From Variovorax sp. PAMC26660 (GTDB lineage: Bacteria > Pseudomonadota > Gammaproteobacteria > Burkholderiales > Burkholderiaceae_C): 64,000 nt of DNA. Location of the stretch: contig NZ_CP060295.1 of NCBI RefSeq assembly GCF_014302995.1, positions 6,563,501 through 6,627,500 on the forward strand, written 5' to 3'. The notes beneath the pieces are model-generated. The model saw nothing but the letters and a program-made list of their open reading frames with translations, was not told where the DNA came from and made no database searches. How positions within the stretch are numbered: position 1 is the stretch's first letter; each line of letters opens with the position of its first letter. The translations under genes and the position numbers were made by a program. Positions 44,254 to 53,185 of the stretch are shown piece after piece.

Positions 44254-45387
44254 ATGACCACTCCCCAATACTTTCCCCTTGTCGATGTTTCCGGCACGCC
44301 GCACGCGCGCGGCGTGCAGCACGGCCGTGCCGTGCCAGAGCGCGTGGCGGGCGGCGTCGCGCTCTACCGTGCCCAGCTCGGCCGGCGCGGGCTCGACGAG
44401 GCGACGATCCGCCAGCTCGCGCAGTCGATGCTGCCGATCATCGAGGCCTACGACGCCGGCTACCTCGAAGAGATGCGCGGCATTGCCGAGGGCGCGGGCG
44501 TGTCGCTCGAAGACGTGGTGATGATCAATTGCCGCACCGAAATGCTGTTCGGCTATGCCGACCTCAAGGGCAAGGCCGATCCCGCACCCGACGCAGCCCC
44601 GTCCGAAGACGGCGACTGCACCGGCCTGCTCGTGCTGCCCGCGCGCTCGGCCACCGGCCGGCTCATGCATGCCCACAACTGGGACTGGCGCCAGGAATGC
44701 GTGGACACCGGCATCGTGCTGCGCATCCGCAGCGCAAGCGCCCCCGACATGCTCACCTTCACCGAAGCCGGCGCGCTCGCGCGCCATGGCTTCAACACGC
44801 ACGGCGTGTCGCTCACCGGCAATTCGCTGACCTGCGACGAAGACTTTTGCAAGGGCCCCGGCGTGCCGCTGGTGCTGCTGCGCCGTCGCATCCTGGAGGC
44901 TGCCAACCTCGCCACCGCGATGAAGTCGGTGTGGGCCTCGAAGCGCTACTGCGCCAACAACATGATCCTGGCGCAGGCCAGCGGCAACGACGGTTCTGGC
45001 ATCAGCCTCGAAACCTCGCCAGGCGAGATCTTCTGGACCCTGCCCGAAAACGACCTGCTGGTGCATGCCAACCACTGGATGTCCCCGTCCGCCGTGATGA
45101 AGCTGCGCGACCCCGGCCTGCCACAGCGGCCCGACAGCATCTACCGCCAGCACCGTGTGGAAAACGCGCTCGGCCGCATCGAGGGCCGCATCGACTGGAC
45201 CCATGTGAAGGCTGCGCTGGCCGACGAATTCGGCAAGCCCGACGGCGTGTTGCGCACGCCCAAGCCCGCGGACTTCAGCAGCATCTCGGCCACCGTGGCC
45301 ACCACGCTCATGGATGCGGCCAACCGCGTGATGTGGGTGGCGCGCAAGCCTTACGAGGCGCGCAACTTCCAGGAATACACGCTGTAG
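44254..45387 (+). CDS. C45-family autoproteolytic acyltransferase/hydrolase
   Basis: A 377-residue Ntn-type enzyme related to the penicillin acyltransferase (isopenicillin-N acyltransferase) family. The probable nucleophile is Cys122 in EDGDCTGLL, exposed by self-cleavage of the first 121 residues. The conserved HAHNWDW and the EAGALARHGFN-type segment follow, as in this family. Members hydrolyse or transfer acyl groups on amide bonds. It is first in a probable operon with an alpha/beta hydrolase and a peptide-type ABC importer, which suggests processing of imported acylated amines or peptides. Confidence 0.87.
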   Translation: MTTPQYFPLVDVSGTPHARGVQHGRAVPERVAGGVALYRAQLGRRGLDEATIRQLAQSMLPIIEAYDAGYLEEMRGIAEGAGVSLEDVVMINCRTEMLFGYADLKGKADPAPDAAPSEDGDCTGLLVLPARSATGRLMHAHNWDWRQECVDTGIVLRIRSASAPDMLTFTEAGALARHGFNTHGVSLTGNSLTCDEDFCKGPGVPLVLLRRRILEAANLATAMKSVWASKRYCANNMILAQASGNDGSGISLETSPGEIFWTLPENDLLVHANHWMSPSAVMKLRDPGLPQRPDSIYRQHRVENALGRIEGRIDWTHVKAALADEFGKPDGVLRTPKPADFSSISATVATTLMDAANRVMWVARKPYEARNFQEYTL

Positions 45388-45427
45388 TTCCGCCCGCCCT
45401 TCTCTCTTCATTTGCAGATTTCTCGCC

Positions 45428-46306
45428 ATGACCGCCACCACCGAAACCTCCACCGCCCTGGCCGACCGACGCGCCCGCGCCATCTACGACCTGGGCCCCA
45501 GCACCATCTACGCCTCGCGCAGCGACCCGCGCTTTTCGTACTGCACCTACGTGCCGGAGCACATCGGCCAGCCCGGCACGCGGCCGATTCAACTGGTGGT
45601 GGTGGTGCACGGCACCGGCCGCGCCTTCGTCAACTACCGCGAGGCCTTCAGCGGCTTTGCCAAGTGGAACGACTGCATCGTGCTGTGCCCGCTGTTCCCG
45701 GCGGGCGTGCGCGGCGACGGCAACCGCGACGGCTTCAAGCACCTCATCGAGGCGGACATCCGCTACGACCAGATCCTGCTGGACATGGTGGCCGAGGTGG
45801 GCGAGAAATTCGACTGCGACTTCAGCCGCTTCGCGCTCTTCGGCTATTCGGGCGGCGGGCAGTTCGTCAACCGCTTTGCGATGCTGCACCCCGAACACCT
45901 GTGGGCCGCGTCCATCGGCGCGCCGGGCTCCGTCACGCTCATCGACCCGCAGCAGGGCTGGTGGGTCGGCACGCAAGACTTCGACGCGCGCTTCGGCAAG
46001 CCGATGAACCTCGATGCCCTGCGCCGCGTGCCGGTGCACATGATTGCCGGCAAGGCCGACATCGAGACCTGGGAGATCACGCACCGCGAAGGCGGCAAGT
46101 TCTTCATGCCGGGCGCGAACGACGCCGGCCGCACGCGGCCCGAACGCCTCGACACCTTGCGCCGCTCCTTCGAGGCGGCTGGCGTGAAGGTTGCGTTCGA
46201 GCTGCTCGACAACGTGCCGCACAACGGATTGGCCTGCGTGGGGCATGTGCAAGACTTCTTCGCGAAGGCCCTGCACGAGTTGCGTGCCACGCCCTCGCCG
46301 GCCTGA
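45428..46306 (+). CDS. Alpha/beta hydrolase
   Basis: A 292-residue hydrolase without a signal peptide. The oxyanion-loop VVVVHGTGR and the nucleophile elbow FGYSGGGQF (Ser) are clear, and the His near the C-terminus falls in NVPHNGLACV. The shape is that of polyhydroxybutyrate-depolymerase-like or esterase-like proteins. Substrate unknown. It lies between the C45 hydrolase and the transporter permease, with 40 and 29 bases between, so all should be cotranscribed. Confidence 0.85.
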   Translation: MTATTETSTALADRRARAIYDLGPSTIYASRSDPRFSYCTYVPEHIGQPGTRPIQLVVVVHGTGRAFVNYREAFSGFAKWNDCIVLCPLFPAGVRGDGNRDGFKHLIEADIRYDQILLDMVAEVGEKFDCDFSRFALFGYSGGGQFVNRFAMLHPEHLWAASIGAPGSVTLIDPQQGWWVGTQDFDARFGKPMNLDALRRVPVHMIAGKADIETWEITHREGGKFFMPGANDAGRTRPERLDTLRRSFEAAGVKVAFELLDNVPHNGLACVGHVQDFFAKALHELRATPSPA

Positions 46307-46335
46307 CGCCCACCACCCACAAGGAAGAACAAGGC

Positions 46336-47280
46336 ATGTTCCGTTTCGCAGCCGCCCGCATCGCGATGGCGATTCCCACACTGCTCATCGTGGCGGTGTC
46401 GGTGTTCGTGCTGATACGGCTGATTCCCGGCGACCCGGCGCAGTTGCTGCTGGGCGACCTTGCCACGCCCGCGAGCCTTGCGGAACTGCGCGCCCGCCTC
46501 GGTCTCGACCGCTCGGTGATGGCGCAGTTCGGCATCTGGTTCGGCCATGTGCTGCAGGGCGACCTGGGCACGTCGATCAACAGCGGCCAGGAAGTGCTGC
46601 CGCTGGTGGCAGAGCGCTTCCTGATCAGCGGGCGCATCGTGCTGGTGGCCGTGGCGCTGGCCGCGATGGTTGCGGTGCCCGCCGGCATGATCGCTGCGTG
46701 GAAGCAGAACCGTGCGCCCGACCTGCTGCTGGTCGGCTCGGCCACCCTGCTGGTGTCGATCCCGACCTTCTGGCTCGGCCTGCTGTTGCTGCTGCTGTTC
46801 GGCCTCAAGCTGGGCTGGTTGCCGGTGGTGGGCTACGTGGGCATCACCGAAGACTGGAAGAACGGCCTGCTGTATCTGGTGCTGCCGATCCTCACGCTCT
46901 TCCTGCACGAGATCGGCGTGCTCATGCGCATGGCGCGCGCCAGCACGCTCGAGGTGCTGCGGCTGGACTACATCACGCATGCGCGCGCCAAGGGCCTGTC
47001 GGAGCGCGCGGTGCTGATGCGCCATGCCTTCAAGAACGCCTTCGGCCCGACCTGGACCCTGATCGGCCTGGTGCTGGGCAACCTGCTCGGCGGCATCGCG
47101 GTGGTGGAGACGGTATTCACCATTCCAGGCCTGGGCCGCCTGCTGGTCGACGCGATCTTTGCGCGCGACTACCCGGTGATCCAGGGCTGCCTGCTGTTCG
47201 TGGCCGTGATCTATGTGGTGGTCAACCTCGTGATCGATCTTTGCTACCCCCTCTTCGACCCCCGCGTCGCCGTCGAATGA
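46336..47280 (+). CDS. Peptide-type ABC transporter permease (DppB-like)
   Basis: A 314-residue permease with about six membrane helices. The N-terminal ARIAMAIPTLLIVAVSVFVLIRLIPGDPA is typical of DppB/OppB, and the C-terminal EAA loop reads YITHARAKGLSERAVLMRHAFKNAF. It forms one half of the importer channel. The end overlaps the DppC-like gene by 4 bases. ATG 46336 has AAGGAAGAACAAGG just upstream. Confidence 0.94.
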   Translation: MFRFAAARIAMAIPTLLIVAVSVFVLIRLIPGDPAQLLLGDLATPASLAELRARLGLDRSVMAQFGIWFGHVLQGDLGTSINSGQEVLPLVAERFLISGRIVLVAVALAAMVAVPAGMIAAWKQNRAPDLLLVGSATLLVSIPTFWLGLLLLLLFGLKLGWLPVVGYVGITEDWKNGLLYLVLPILTLFLHEIGVLMRMARASTLEVLRLDYITHARAKGLSERAVLMRHAFKNAFGPTWTLIGLVLGNLLGGIAVVETVFTIPGLGRLLVDAIFARDYPVIQGCLLFVAVIYVVVNLVIDLCYPLFDPRVAVE

Positions 47281-48113
47281 CAACGATGAAGCGCAAGAAG
47301 CGCATTCCCCTCAACGCGCTGGTCGGCATCGTCATCGTCGGCCTGATCGCCGCGGCTGCGCTCATCAGCCTCGTGTGGACGCCGCACGATCCGCTGCGCA
47401 TCAACTTCGGCTCGCGCCTGAAGCTGCCGGGTGGCCCCTACCTGCTGGGCACCGACGAGTTCGGCCGCGACGAGCTGTCGCGCCTCATGGCCGGTGCCGC
47501 CACCAGCGTGTGGATTGCCGTGCTGACCGTCGGCTTCTCCATCGTGGTGGGCAGCATCGTCGGCGTGCTGACGGGCTTTCTGCGCGGCTGGACCGACCGC
47601 ATCGTGATGGCCTTCAACAACGCGCTGCTGGCCTTTCCGGGCCTGCTGCTGGCGCTGGGCCTGCTCGCGGTGGTGGGGGCCAACCAGTACGGCATCATCC
47701 TGGCGCTCGGGCTGGCCTACACGCCATCGGTGACGCGCATCGTGCGCGGCACGGTGCTGTCGCTGCGCGAGAAGGAGTTCATCGAATCGTCGCGCGTGCT
47801 CGGCAACTCCGAGCTGTACACGATGGTGCGCCACGTGCTGCCCAACTGCACCGCGCCGCTCACGGTGCTGGCCACCTCGATGTTCGGCTGGGTCATATTG
47901 GCCGAGAGCGCGCTGTCGTTCCTGGGCCTGGGCGTGCCGCCACCGGCACCCACCTGGGGCAACATGCTCGCGTCGGCCCGCCCGTTCATGGCGCAGGCCA
48001 GCTACCTTTCGATTCTTCCCGGCCTGTGCATCGCATTGACGCTGCTGGGCATCAACCTGCTGGGCGACGCGGTGCGCGACTGGCTCGACCCGCGCATGAA
48101 GGGCGTGCAATGA
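47277..48113 (+). CDS. Peptide-type ABC transporter permease (DppC-like)
   Basis: A 278-residue permease with an N-terminal helix (LVGIVIVGLIAAAALISLVW), the LLGTDEFGRDELSRL segment diagnostic of DppC/OppC, and the EAA loop FIESSRVLGNSELYTMVRHVLPN. It pairs with the DppB-like protein. It overlaps both neighbours by 4 bases (ATGA), showing a coupled operon. Confidence 0.94.
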   Translation: MTTMKRKKRIPLNALVGIVIVGLIAAAALISLVWTPHDPLRINFGSRLKLPGGPYLLGTDEFGRDELSRLMAGAATSVWIAVLTVGFSIVVGSIVGVLTGFLRGWTDRIVMAFNNALLAFPGLLLALGLLAVVGANQYGIILALGLAYTPSVTRIVRGTVLSLREKEFIESSRVLGNSELYTMVRHVLPNCTAPLTVLATSMFGWVILAESALSFLGLGVPPPAPTWGNMLASARPFMAQASYLSILPGLCIALTLLGINLLGDAVRDWLDPRMKGVQ

Positions 48114-49774
48114 CAGCCACGACGAACACGCCGCTGGTCAGCGTGGAAGGCCTGACGCTCGCCGTCGGCATGGGCGGTCGCGAGATCGTGCGCAACGTGT
48201 CCTTCGACATCGCGCCGGGCGAGATGGTCGGCATCGTGGGCGAATCGGGCAGCGGCAAGACGCAGGCTGCGCGCGCCCTCATGGGCCTGACGCCACCGCC
48301 GCTGGTGCGCACCGCCGGTCGCATCCTCTTCGAGGGCGAAGACCTGGCGCTCGCCAAGCCGGCCCGGCTGCGCGCGCTGCGCGGCGCGCGCGTCGGCATG
48401 GTGTTCCAGGAGCCGATGACGTCACTGAACCCGTCGATGACCATCGGCAAGCAGCTCGGCGAAGCGCTCGCGCTGCACCGCCGCGACCTGTCGCCCGCCG
48501 CGCGGCAGGCGCGCATTCTCGACATGCTGGCGCGCGTGGGCATCCGTGACCCGAAGGGCGCGCTCGCGGCCTGGCCGCACGAGTTCTCGGGCGGCATGCG
48601 CCAGCGGATGATGCTGGCCTCGGTGATGCTGCTGGAGCCCGCCTTGCTGATCGCCGACGAGCCGACCACTGCGCTCGACGCCGTGGTGCAGCGCGACGTG
48701 CTGGAGCTGATGGTCGGCCTCACGCGCGAGCACCAGACAGCCGTGCTGATGATCAGCCACGACCTGCCGATGGTTGCGCGCTTCACGCAGCGCATGGTCG
48801 TGATGCGGCATGGCGAGGTCAAAGAAGTCGGCAACACCGACGACATGCTCGAACACCCGAAGCATGAATACACCCGCGAGCTGCTGCAGGCCATGCCGCG
48901 CCGGCTGCCCGCGCGGCAGGCGGTGGACGATGCGCCCGTCATCGAAGTGCGCAGTCTCGTGGTCGACTACCCTGGCCATCGCCGGCTGTTCGCCAAGGCG
49001 GTGCCCAAGCGTGCGCTGCACGGCATCGACCTTGTGGTGCGTCCGCGCGAAGTGGTCGCGGTGGTCGGCGGCTCGGGCTCCGGCAAGACCACGCTGGGCC
49101 GCACCATCGCCGGCCTGCTCAAGCCCAGCGGCGGCGAGATTCTTTTTCGCGGTCGCCCCATCGCGCGCTCGGACGCCGGCTGGTTCGACTACCGGCTGCA
49201 ATGCCAGATGGTGTTCCAGGACCCGTATGCCTCGCTCGATCCGCGCATGACCATCGGCCAACTGGTCGGCGAAGGGCTGCGGCTGGTCAAGGGCATGTCG
49301 TCGGCCGACAAGGCCAAGCGCGTGGCCGAAGTGCTCGACGAGGTCGGCCTCGACACGGCCTATTCGCCGCGCTATGCGCACGAACTCTCCGGTGGCCAGC
49401 GTCAGCGCGTGGCGATCGCGCGGGCGCTCGTGCGCCGGCCCGCGTTCGTGATCGCCGACGAGCCGGTCTCGGCGCTCGACGTGACGGTGCGCGCGCAAGT
49501 GCTCGAACTCTTCGCCGAGCTGCAGAAGCGCCACGGCTTCTCGTGCCTGTTCATCAGCCACGACCTCGGCGTGGTCGAGCAGGTGGCCGACCGCGTGATC
49601 GTGATGCAGGACGGCCGCATCGTCGAGCAAGGCTCGCGCGACACGGTGTTCGATGCGCCGCAGCAGGACTACACGCGCAAGCTGCTGTCGGCCATTCCGG
49701 CGCTGGAGCCGACCGAGGCCGGCGGCGTGCGGCTGCGCTGGCGCTTCGGTGCCGAAGCGCCGGTCTTCGCCTGA
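48110..49774 (+). CDS. Fused DppD-DppF-type ABC ATPase
   Basis: A 554-residue protein with two complete ABC domains in one chain. Domain 1 has Walker A GESGSGKTQ, signature FSGGMRQRMMLAS and Walker B LLIADEPTTAL. Domain 2 has GGSGSGKTT, LSGGQRQRVAIARA and VIADEPVSAL. It powers import with the two permeases. The layout resembles GsiA and YejF, where both ATPases are fused. It overlaps the DppC-like gene by 4 bases. Confidence 0.95.
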   Translation: MTATTNTPLVSVEGLTLAVGMGGREIVRNVSFDIAPGEMVGIVGESGSGKTQAARALMGLTPPPLVRTAGRILFEGEDLALAKPARLRALRGARVGMVFQEPMTSLNPSMTIGKQLGEALALHRRDLSPAARQARILDMLARVGIRDPKGALAAWPHEFSGGMRQRMMLASVMLLEPALLIADEPTTALDAVVQRDVLELMVGLTREHQTAVLMISHDLPMVARFTQRMVVMRHGEVKEVGNTDDMLEHPKHEYTRELLQAMPRRLPARQAVDDAPVIEVRSLVVDYPGHRRLFAKAVPKRALHGIDLVVRPREVVAVVGGSGSGKTTLGRTIAGLLKPSGGEILFRGRPIARSDAGWFDYRLQCQMVFQDPYASLDPRMTIGQLVGEGLRLVKGMSSADKAKRVAEVLDEVGLDTAYSPRYAHELSGGQRQRVAIARALVRRPAFVIADEPVSALDVTVRAQVLELFAELQKRHGFSCLFISHDLGVVEQVADRVIVMQDGRIVEQGSRDTVFDAPQQDYTRKLLSAIPALEPTEAGGVRLRWRFGAEAPVFA

Positions 49775-49810
49775 TCCTTCTTTTTGTACTTGCCCCTGCA
49801 GGAGTTCCTG

Positions 49811-51388
49811 ATGCCCCGCTCTTTCTTCCGCCATGCCGCCATCGCCAGCGCCTGTCTGGCCGCTTCGGGCGCCTTCGCACAGACCACGGTGACGGTCGCG
49901 CAACCCGCCGACATCCGCTCCACCAACCCCGGCGTGAACCGCGACAACACCACCGATGGCGTGGTGCTGAACATCGTCGAAGGTCTGGTGGGCTACCGCA
50001 TGGACGGCAGCGTGGGCCCGCTGCTGGCGCAGTCGGTCGATATGTCGAAGGACGGCCTGACCTACACCTTCAAGCTGCGCAAGGGTGTGAAGTTCCACAA
50101 CGACGCGCCGATGACCTCGGCCGACGTGGCCTGGAACTGGAAGCGCTACATGGACCCGAAGACCGACTGGCGCTGCACCAGCGAGTACGACGGCCGCAAC
50201 GGCCTGAAGGTGGTCGAGACCGCCACGCCCGACGACAGCACCTTCGTGATGAAGATCAACAAGCCCTCGGCCGTGTTCCTCGACACGCTCGCGCGCACCG
50301 ACTGCGGCATGACGGCCATCCTGCACAAGAGTTCGGTCAAAGCCGACGGCAGTTGGGACAAGCCCGTGGGCACCGGCCCGTTCAAGCTCGCGGAATGGAA
50401 ACGCGGCGAATACGTCACCGTGACGGCCTTCAAGGGCTACACCTCGCCGGCCGGCGCCACCAAGTCCGATGGCTACACCGGCCTGAAGACGCCGCTGGTG
50501 GACACGGTGAAGTTCCTCGTCGTGCCCGATGCAGCCACCGCGGCAGCGGGCCTGAAGTCGGGCGCCATCGATGCGGGGCAGATCACGTCGAGCGATGCGC
50601 AGGAGCTGAAGAACGACCGCAACCTCGTGGTGCAGGCGCCGCCCGAGGCCATCAAGAACGTGCTGCTGATCCAGACGCGCGACCCGCTGCTGAAGAACCA
50701 GAAGCTGCGCCAGGCCATCGCCGCCTCGCTCGACATCGAGCAGATCGTGGCGGCTGCTTCCGAAGGGCTGGGCTCGGTCAACAACTCGGCCATCCACAAG
50801 GGCTCGGCCTTCTACAGCCCCGCGCAAAAGAAAGGCTGGCACTACGACCCCGCACAGGCTGCGAAGCTGCTGCGCGAGGCCGGCTACAAGGGCGAGAAGA
50901 TCACCATCCAGACCAACAAGCGCGCCCATGTGCCCAGCTACACGGTGGCCGTGCTGGCGCAGGCCATGATGCAGTCGGTGGGCATCAACGCGCAGCTCGA
51001 AGTGCTCGAATGGGCCACGCAGCTTGACCGCTACAACAGCGGCAACTACCAGATCAGCTCGTTCAGCTATTCGTCGCGGCTCGATCCGGCACTGAGCTAC
51101 GAGCAGTTCTCGGGCCCCAAGGACAAGCAGGCGCGCAAGGTGTGGGAAGACCCGCAGGCGCTGAAGCTGATCGACGACAGCTTTGCCGAGTCGGACCCGA
51201 AGAAGCGCCAGGCGCTGTTCGACCAGATCCACGCGCTGATGATCCAGCAGGTGCCGATGGTGATGCTGTTCAACGGCCTCGATGCATGGGCCGTGCGCAA
51301 GCGCATCGGCGGGTTTGCGGTGTGGGAAGGCAAGCCGCGCATGTGGGGCGTGTCGGTGAATGCGGCGGGCGCCGCCAAAGGTGGTTAA
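49811..51388 (+). CDS. Peptide-type ABC substrate-binding protein
   Basis: A 525-residue periplasmic receptor of SBP_bac_5 type. The signal peptide is residues 1-23 (ending GAFAQ). Family segments are DGLTYTFKLRKGVKFHNDAPMTSADVAWNW and WAVRKRIGGFAVWEG. It binds the solute carried by the permeases above. ATG 49811 is chosen as it follows CAGGAG and begins the signal. The substrate may be a peptide, glutathione conjugate or acylated amine. Confidence 0.93.
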   Translation: MPRSFFRHAAIASACLAASGAFAQTTVTVAQPADIRSTNPGVNRDNTTDGVVLNIVEGLVGYRMDGSVGPLLAQSVDMSKDGLTYTFKLRKGVKFHNDAPMTSADVAWNWKRYMDPKTDWRCTSEYDGRNGLKVVETATPDDSTFVMKINKPSAVFLDTLARTDCGMTAILHKSSVKADGSWDKPVGTGPFKLAEWKRGEYVTVTAFKGYTSPAGATKSDGYTGLKTPLVDTVKFLVVPDAATAAAGLKSGAIDAGQITSSDAQELKNDRNLVVQAPPEAIKNVLLIQTRDPLLKNQKLRQAIAASLDIEQIVAAASEGLGSVNNSAIHKGSAFYSPAQKKGWHYDPAQAAKLLREAGYKGEKITIQTNKRAHVPSYTVAVLAQAMMQSVGINAQLEVLEWATQLDRYNSGNYQISSFSYSSRLDPALSYEQFSGPKDKQARKVWEDPQALKLIDDSFAESDPKKRQALFDQIHALMIQQVPMVMLFNGLDAWAVRKRIGGFAVWEGKPRMWGVSVNAAGAAKGG

Positions 51389-51453
51389 GGTCGATGGCGC
51401 CCGTCAGCCGGTAGGCTCTTGAGCGGTTGCACTTTTTTCCTGGAGTTCTCTTC

Positions 51454-52560
51454 ATGTCCATCGGCAAGTCGGCAGGCCTCGTGCGCGCGGCGTTTCTTGC
51501 GCTCCTTCTCATCGGATCGAACGGCCTCGCCCAGACGCAGGGCGAAGGCGATCTGGCGACCCGCAACAGCCGCCGTGTCGACGAGCCCGTCAAACAGGTC
51601 GGTGACCAGCGCATCGCCGTCAGGACGGCGGACGGTGCGGGCACCATCCCGATCTTCGCGGACCGCCCGATCGATGCGCCCGCGCCCGACGTGCGGCGCG
51701 TGATCGTGATCGTCCACGGCATCCTGCGCAACGCCGACGTGTACTTCGCCACCGGAAAGAAGATCGTCCAGAACGCGGGCGACGCGGCCACGGGCACGAT
51801 GGTCGTGGCGCCGCAGTTCCTCACCGCCACCGATGCGAAGGTCTTCAGCCTGTCGCCCGACGTGCTCGGCTGGGTCCGCTCCGGCTGGGCGCGCGGCGAT
51901 GCGGCGGCCGGCCCCGCACCGGTCAGTTCGTTCTCGGCGCTCGATGCGGTGCTCGCGCATTTCGCGGACCGCAGTCGCTATCCGGCGTTGAAAGAGGTGC
52001 TGCTGATCGGACATTCGGCCGGCGGGCGCATCCTCAACCGCTATGTGGCCACCAGCGACGGCGAGGCGGTGCTGCGCCGCGCCGGCATCGGCATCCGCTA
52101 TGTGATTGCCAACCCGAGCAACTACCTCTACTTCGACCGCGACCGGCCCTCGGCCGACGGCAAGCTGCAGCCGGCCGACCTGCAGGCATGCCCTGCCGTC
52201 AACGACTGGCCTTACGGCCTGGACAAGGCGCCGCCCTACGTGGCGAAGCAGGATGTGAAATCGCTCGAAGCCCGCTACGCATCGCGCAACGTCGTCTACC
52301 TGCTCGGCGGCGCCGACACCGACCCGTACCTGCATTTCTTCGACCGCTCCTGCAGCGGCATGGCCCAGGGGCCGAACCGGCTGGCCCGGGGGCATCCGTA
52401 CTTCGACTACCTGAAGAGCCGGCACGCCACGAACTTCAACCAGCACATCGTCGAAGTGCCGGGCATCGGGCACGACAACCTCGGCATGTTCACATCCGAC
52501 TGCGGCGTGGCGGTGCTGTTCGAGAAGAAGCTGCCGGCGGGCTGCCCGGTCTTCAGGTAG
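51454..52560 (+). CDS. Exported alpha/beta hydrolase
   Basis: A 368-residue hydrolase with a signal peptide ending near GLAQT at residue 28. The core shows VIVIVHGILRNADVYF, nucleophile Ser in LIGHSAGGRILN and the His in VPGIGHDNLG near the end. It is a secreted esterase- or peptidase-like enzyme. It follows the binding protein by 65 bases and may act on the same solute outside the cytoplasmic membrane. Its end overlaps the convergent AlkB gene by 8 bases. Confidence 0.83.
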   Translation: MSIGKSAGLVRAAFLALLLIGSNGLAQTQGEGDLATRNSRRVDEPVKQVGDQRIAVRTADGAGTIPIFADRPIDAPAPDVRRVIVIVHGILRNADVYFATGKKIVQNAGDAATGTMVVAPQFLTATDAKVFSLSPDVLGWVRSGWARGDAAAGPAPVSSFSALDAVLAHFADRSRYPALKEVLLIGHSAGGRILNRYVATSDGEAVLRRAGIGIRYVIANPSNYLYFDRDRPSADGKLQPADLQACPAVNDWPYGLDKAPPYVAKQDVKSLEARYASRNVVYLLGGADTDPYLHFFDRSCSGMAQGPNRLARGHPYFDYLKSRHATNFNQHIVEVPGIGHDNLGMFTSDCGVAVLFEKKLPAGCPVFR

Positions 52561-53185
52561 GCCCGCGACCGATGCCCTTGTCGCGCCGCGTGCGCAACGT
52601 GATCGAGTAGCGCAGCGCCTCGGTCGGTGCAATGGCGTGCTGCCATTCCCAGCGCGCAGGGCCGTGCAGCAGGTACACGGAGCGCGGCTCGATCAGGAAT
52701 TCGAGCGCAGCCGGCCCCGATGCAGGCGCCCCCGGCACATAGGGCCTGAACTGCATCACCGCATCGTTGTTCAGCGAGACGCCGATGATGTCCTCGAAGT
52801 CGGGCACATCGCGGTGCCAGCCCAGCGGCGTGCCGGGCCGGTACTCGGCGATCAGCATGTGGGCGAGGTCTTCGGGCGCGACGCCGGCCCATGCGGCCAC
52901 CTTCGCCCGCAGCGGATGCAGCACGTCGGGCAGCGGCGCACCGGGTTTGAGGCGGTTCGTGTCGAAGTCGTAGCTGCCGCCGAAGCTGGTGCCGCGGCGG
53001 CGCGCGGTGTATTCCTTGTAGCGCATCTCCTTGAGCGGCAGGCCCTGCACGATGCGTATCAAACCGGCCTCTTCTTCATGCGAGAGAAAACCGCGCTCGT
53101 AGCGCAAGCCCTCGATGGCGGCCACGGGCGCCTCGCCGAACAGGTCTGGCTGGCCCGCGTGTTCGAGGCGTCTAGCGGCGCGCAC
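52553..53185 (-). CDS. alkB: AlkB-like 2-oxoglutarate/Fe(II) dioxygenase
   Basis: A 210-residue dioxygenase of DNA or RNA alkylation repair type. Iron ligands are His124 and Asp126 in LGWHRDVPDF and His183 in WQHAIAPT, and the 2-oxoglutarate arginines lie in RYSITLRTRR. The start is GTG 53185, 14 bases inside the helicase gene, so the two are coupled. Placed behind an SOS box, it is probably DNA-damage induced. It is AlkB-like rather than certain E. coli-type AlkB. Confidence 0.92.
   Translation of the reverse strand: MRAARRLEHAGQPDLFGEAPVAAIEGLRYERGFLSHEEEAGLIRIVQGLPLKEMRYKEYTARRRGTSFGGSYDFDTNRLKPGAPLPDVLHPLRAKVAAWAGVAPEDLAHMLIAEYRPGTPLGWHRDVPDFEDIIGVSLNNDAVMQFRPYVPGAPASGPAALEFLIEPRSVYLLHGPARWEWQHAIAPTEALRYSITLRTRRDKGIGRGPT

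Noticed and set aside
48422-51232. A 936-codon open frame antisense to the ABC ATPase and binding protein
   Set aside because: It crosses two clear genes on the opposite strand, has no recognisable domain, and has shadow-type composition.
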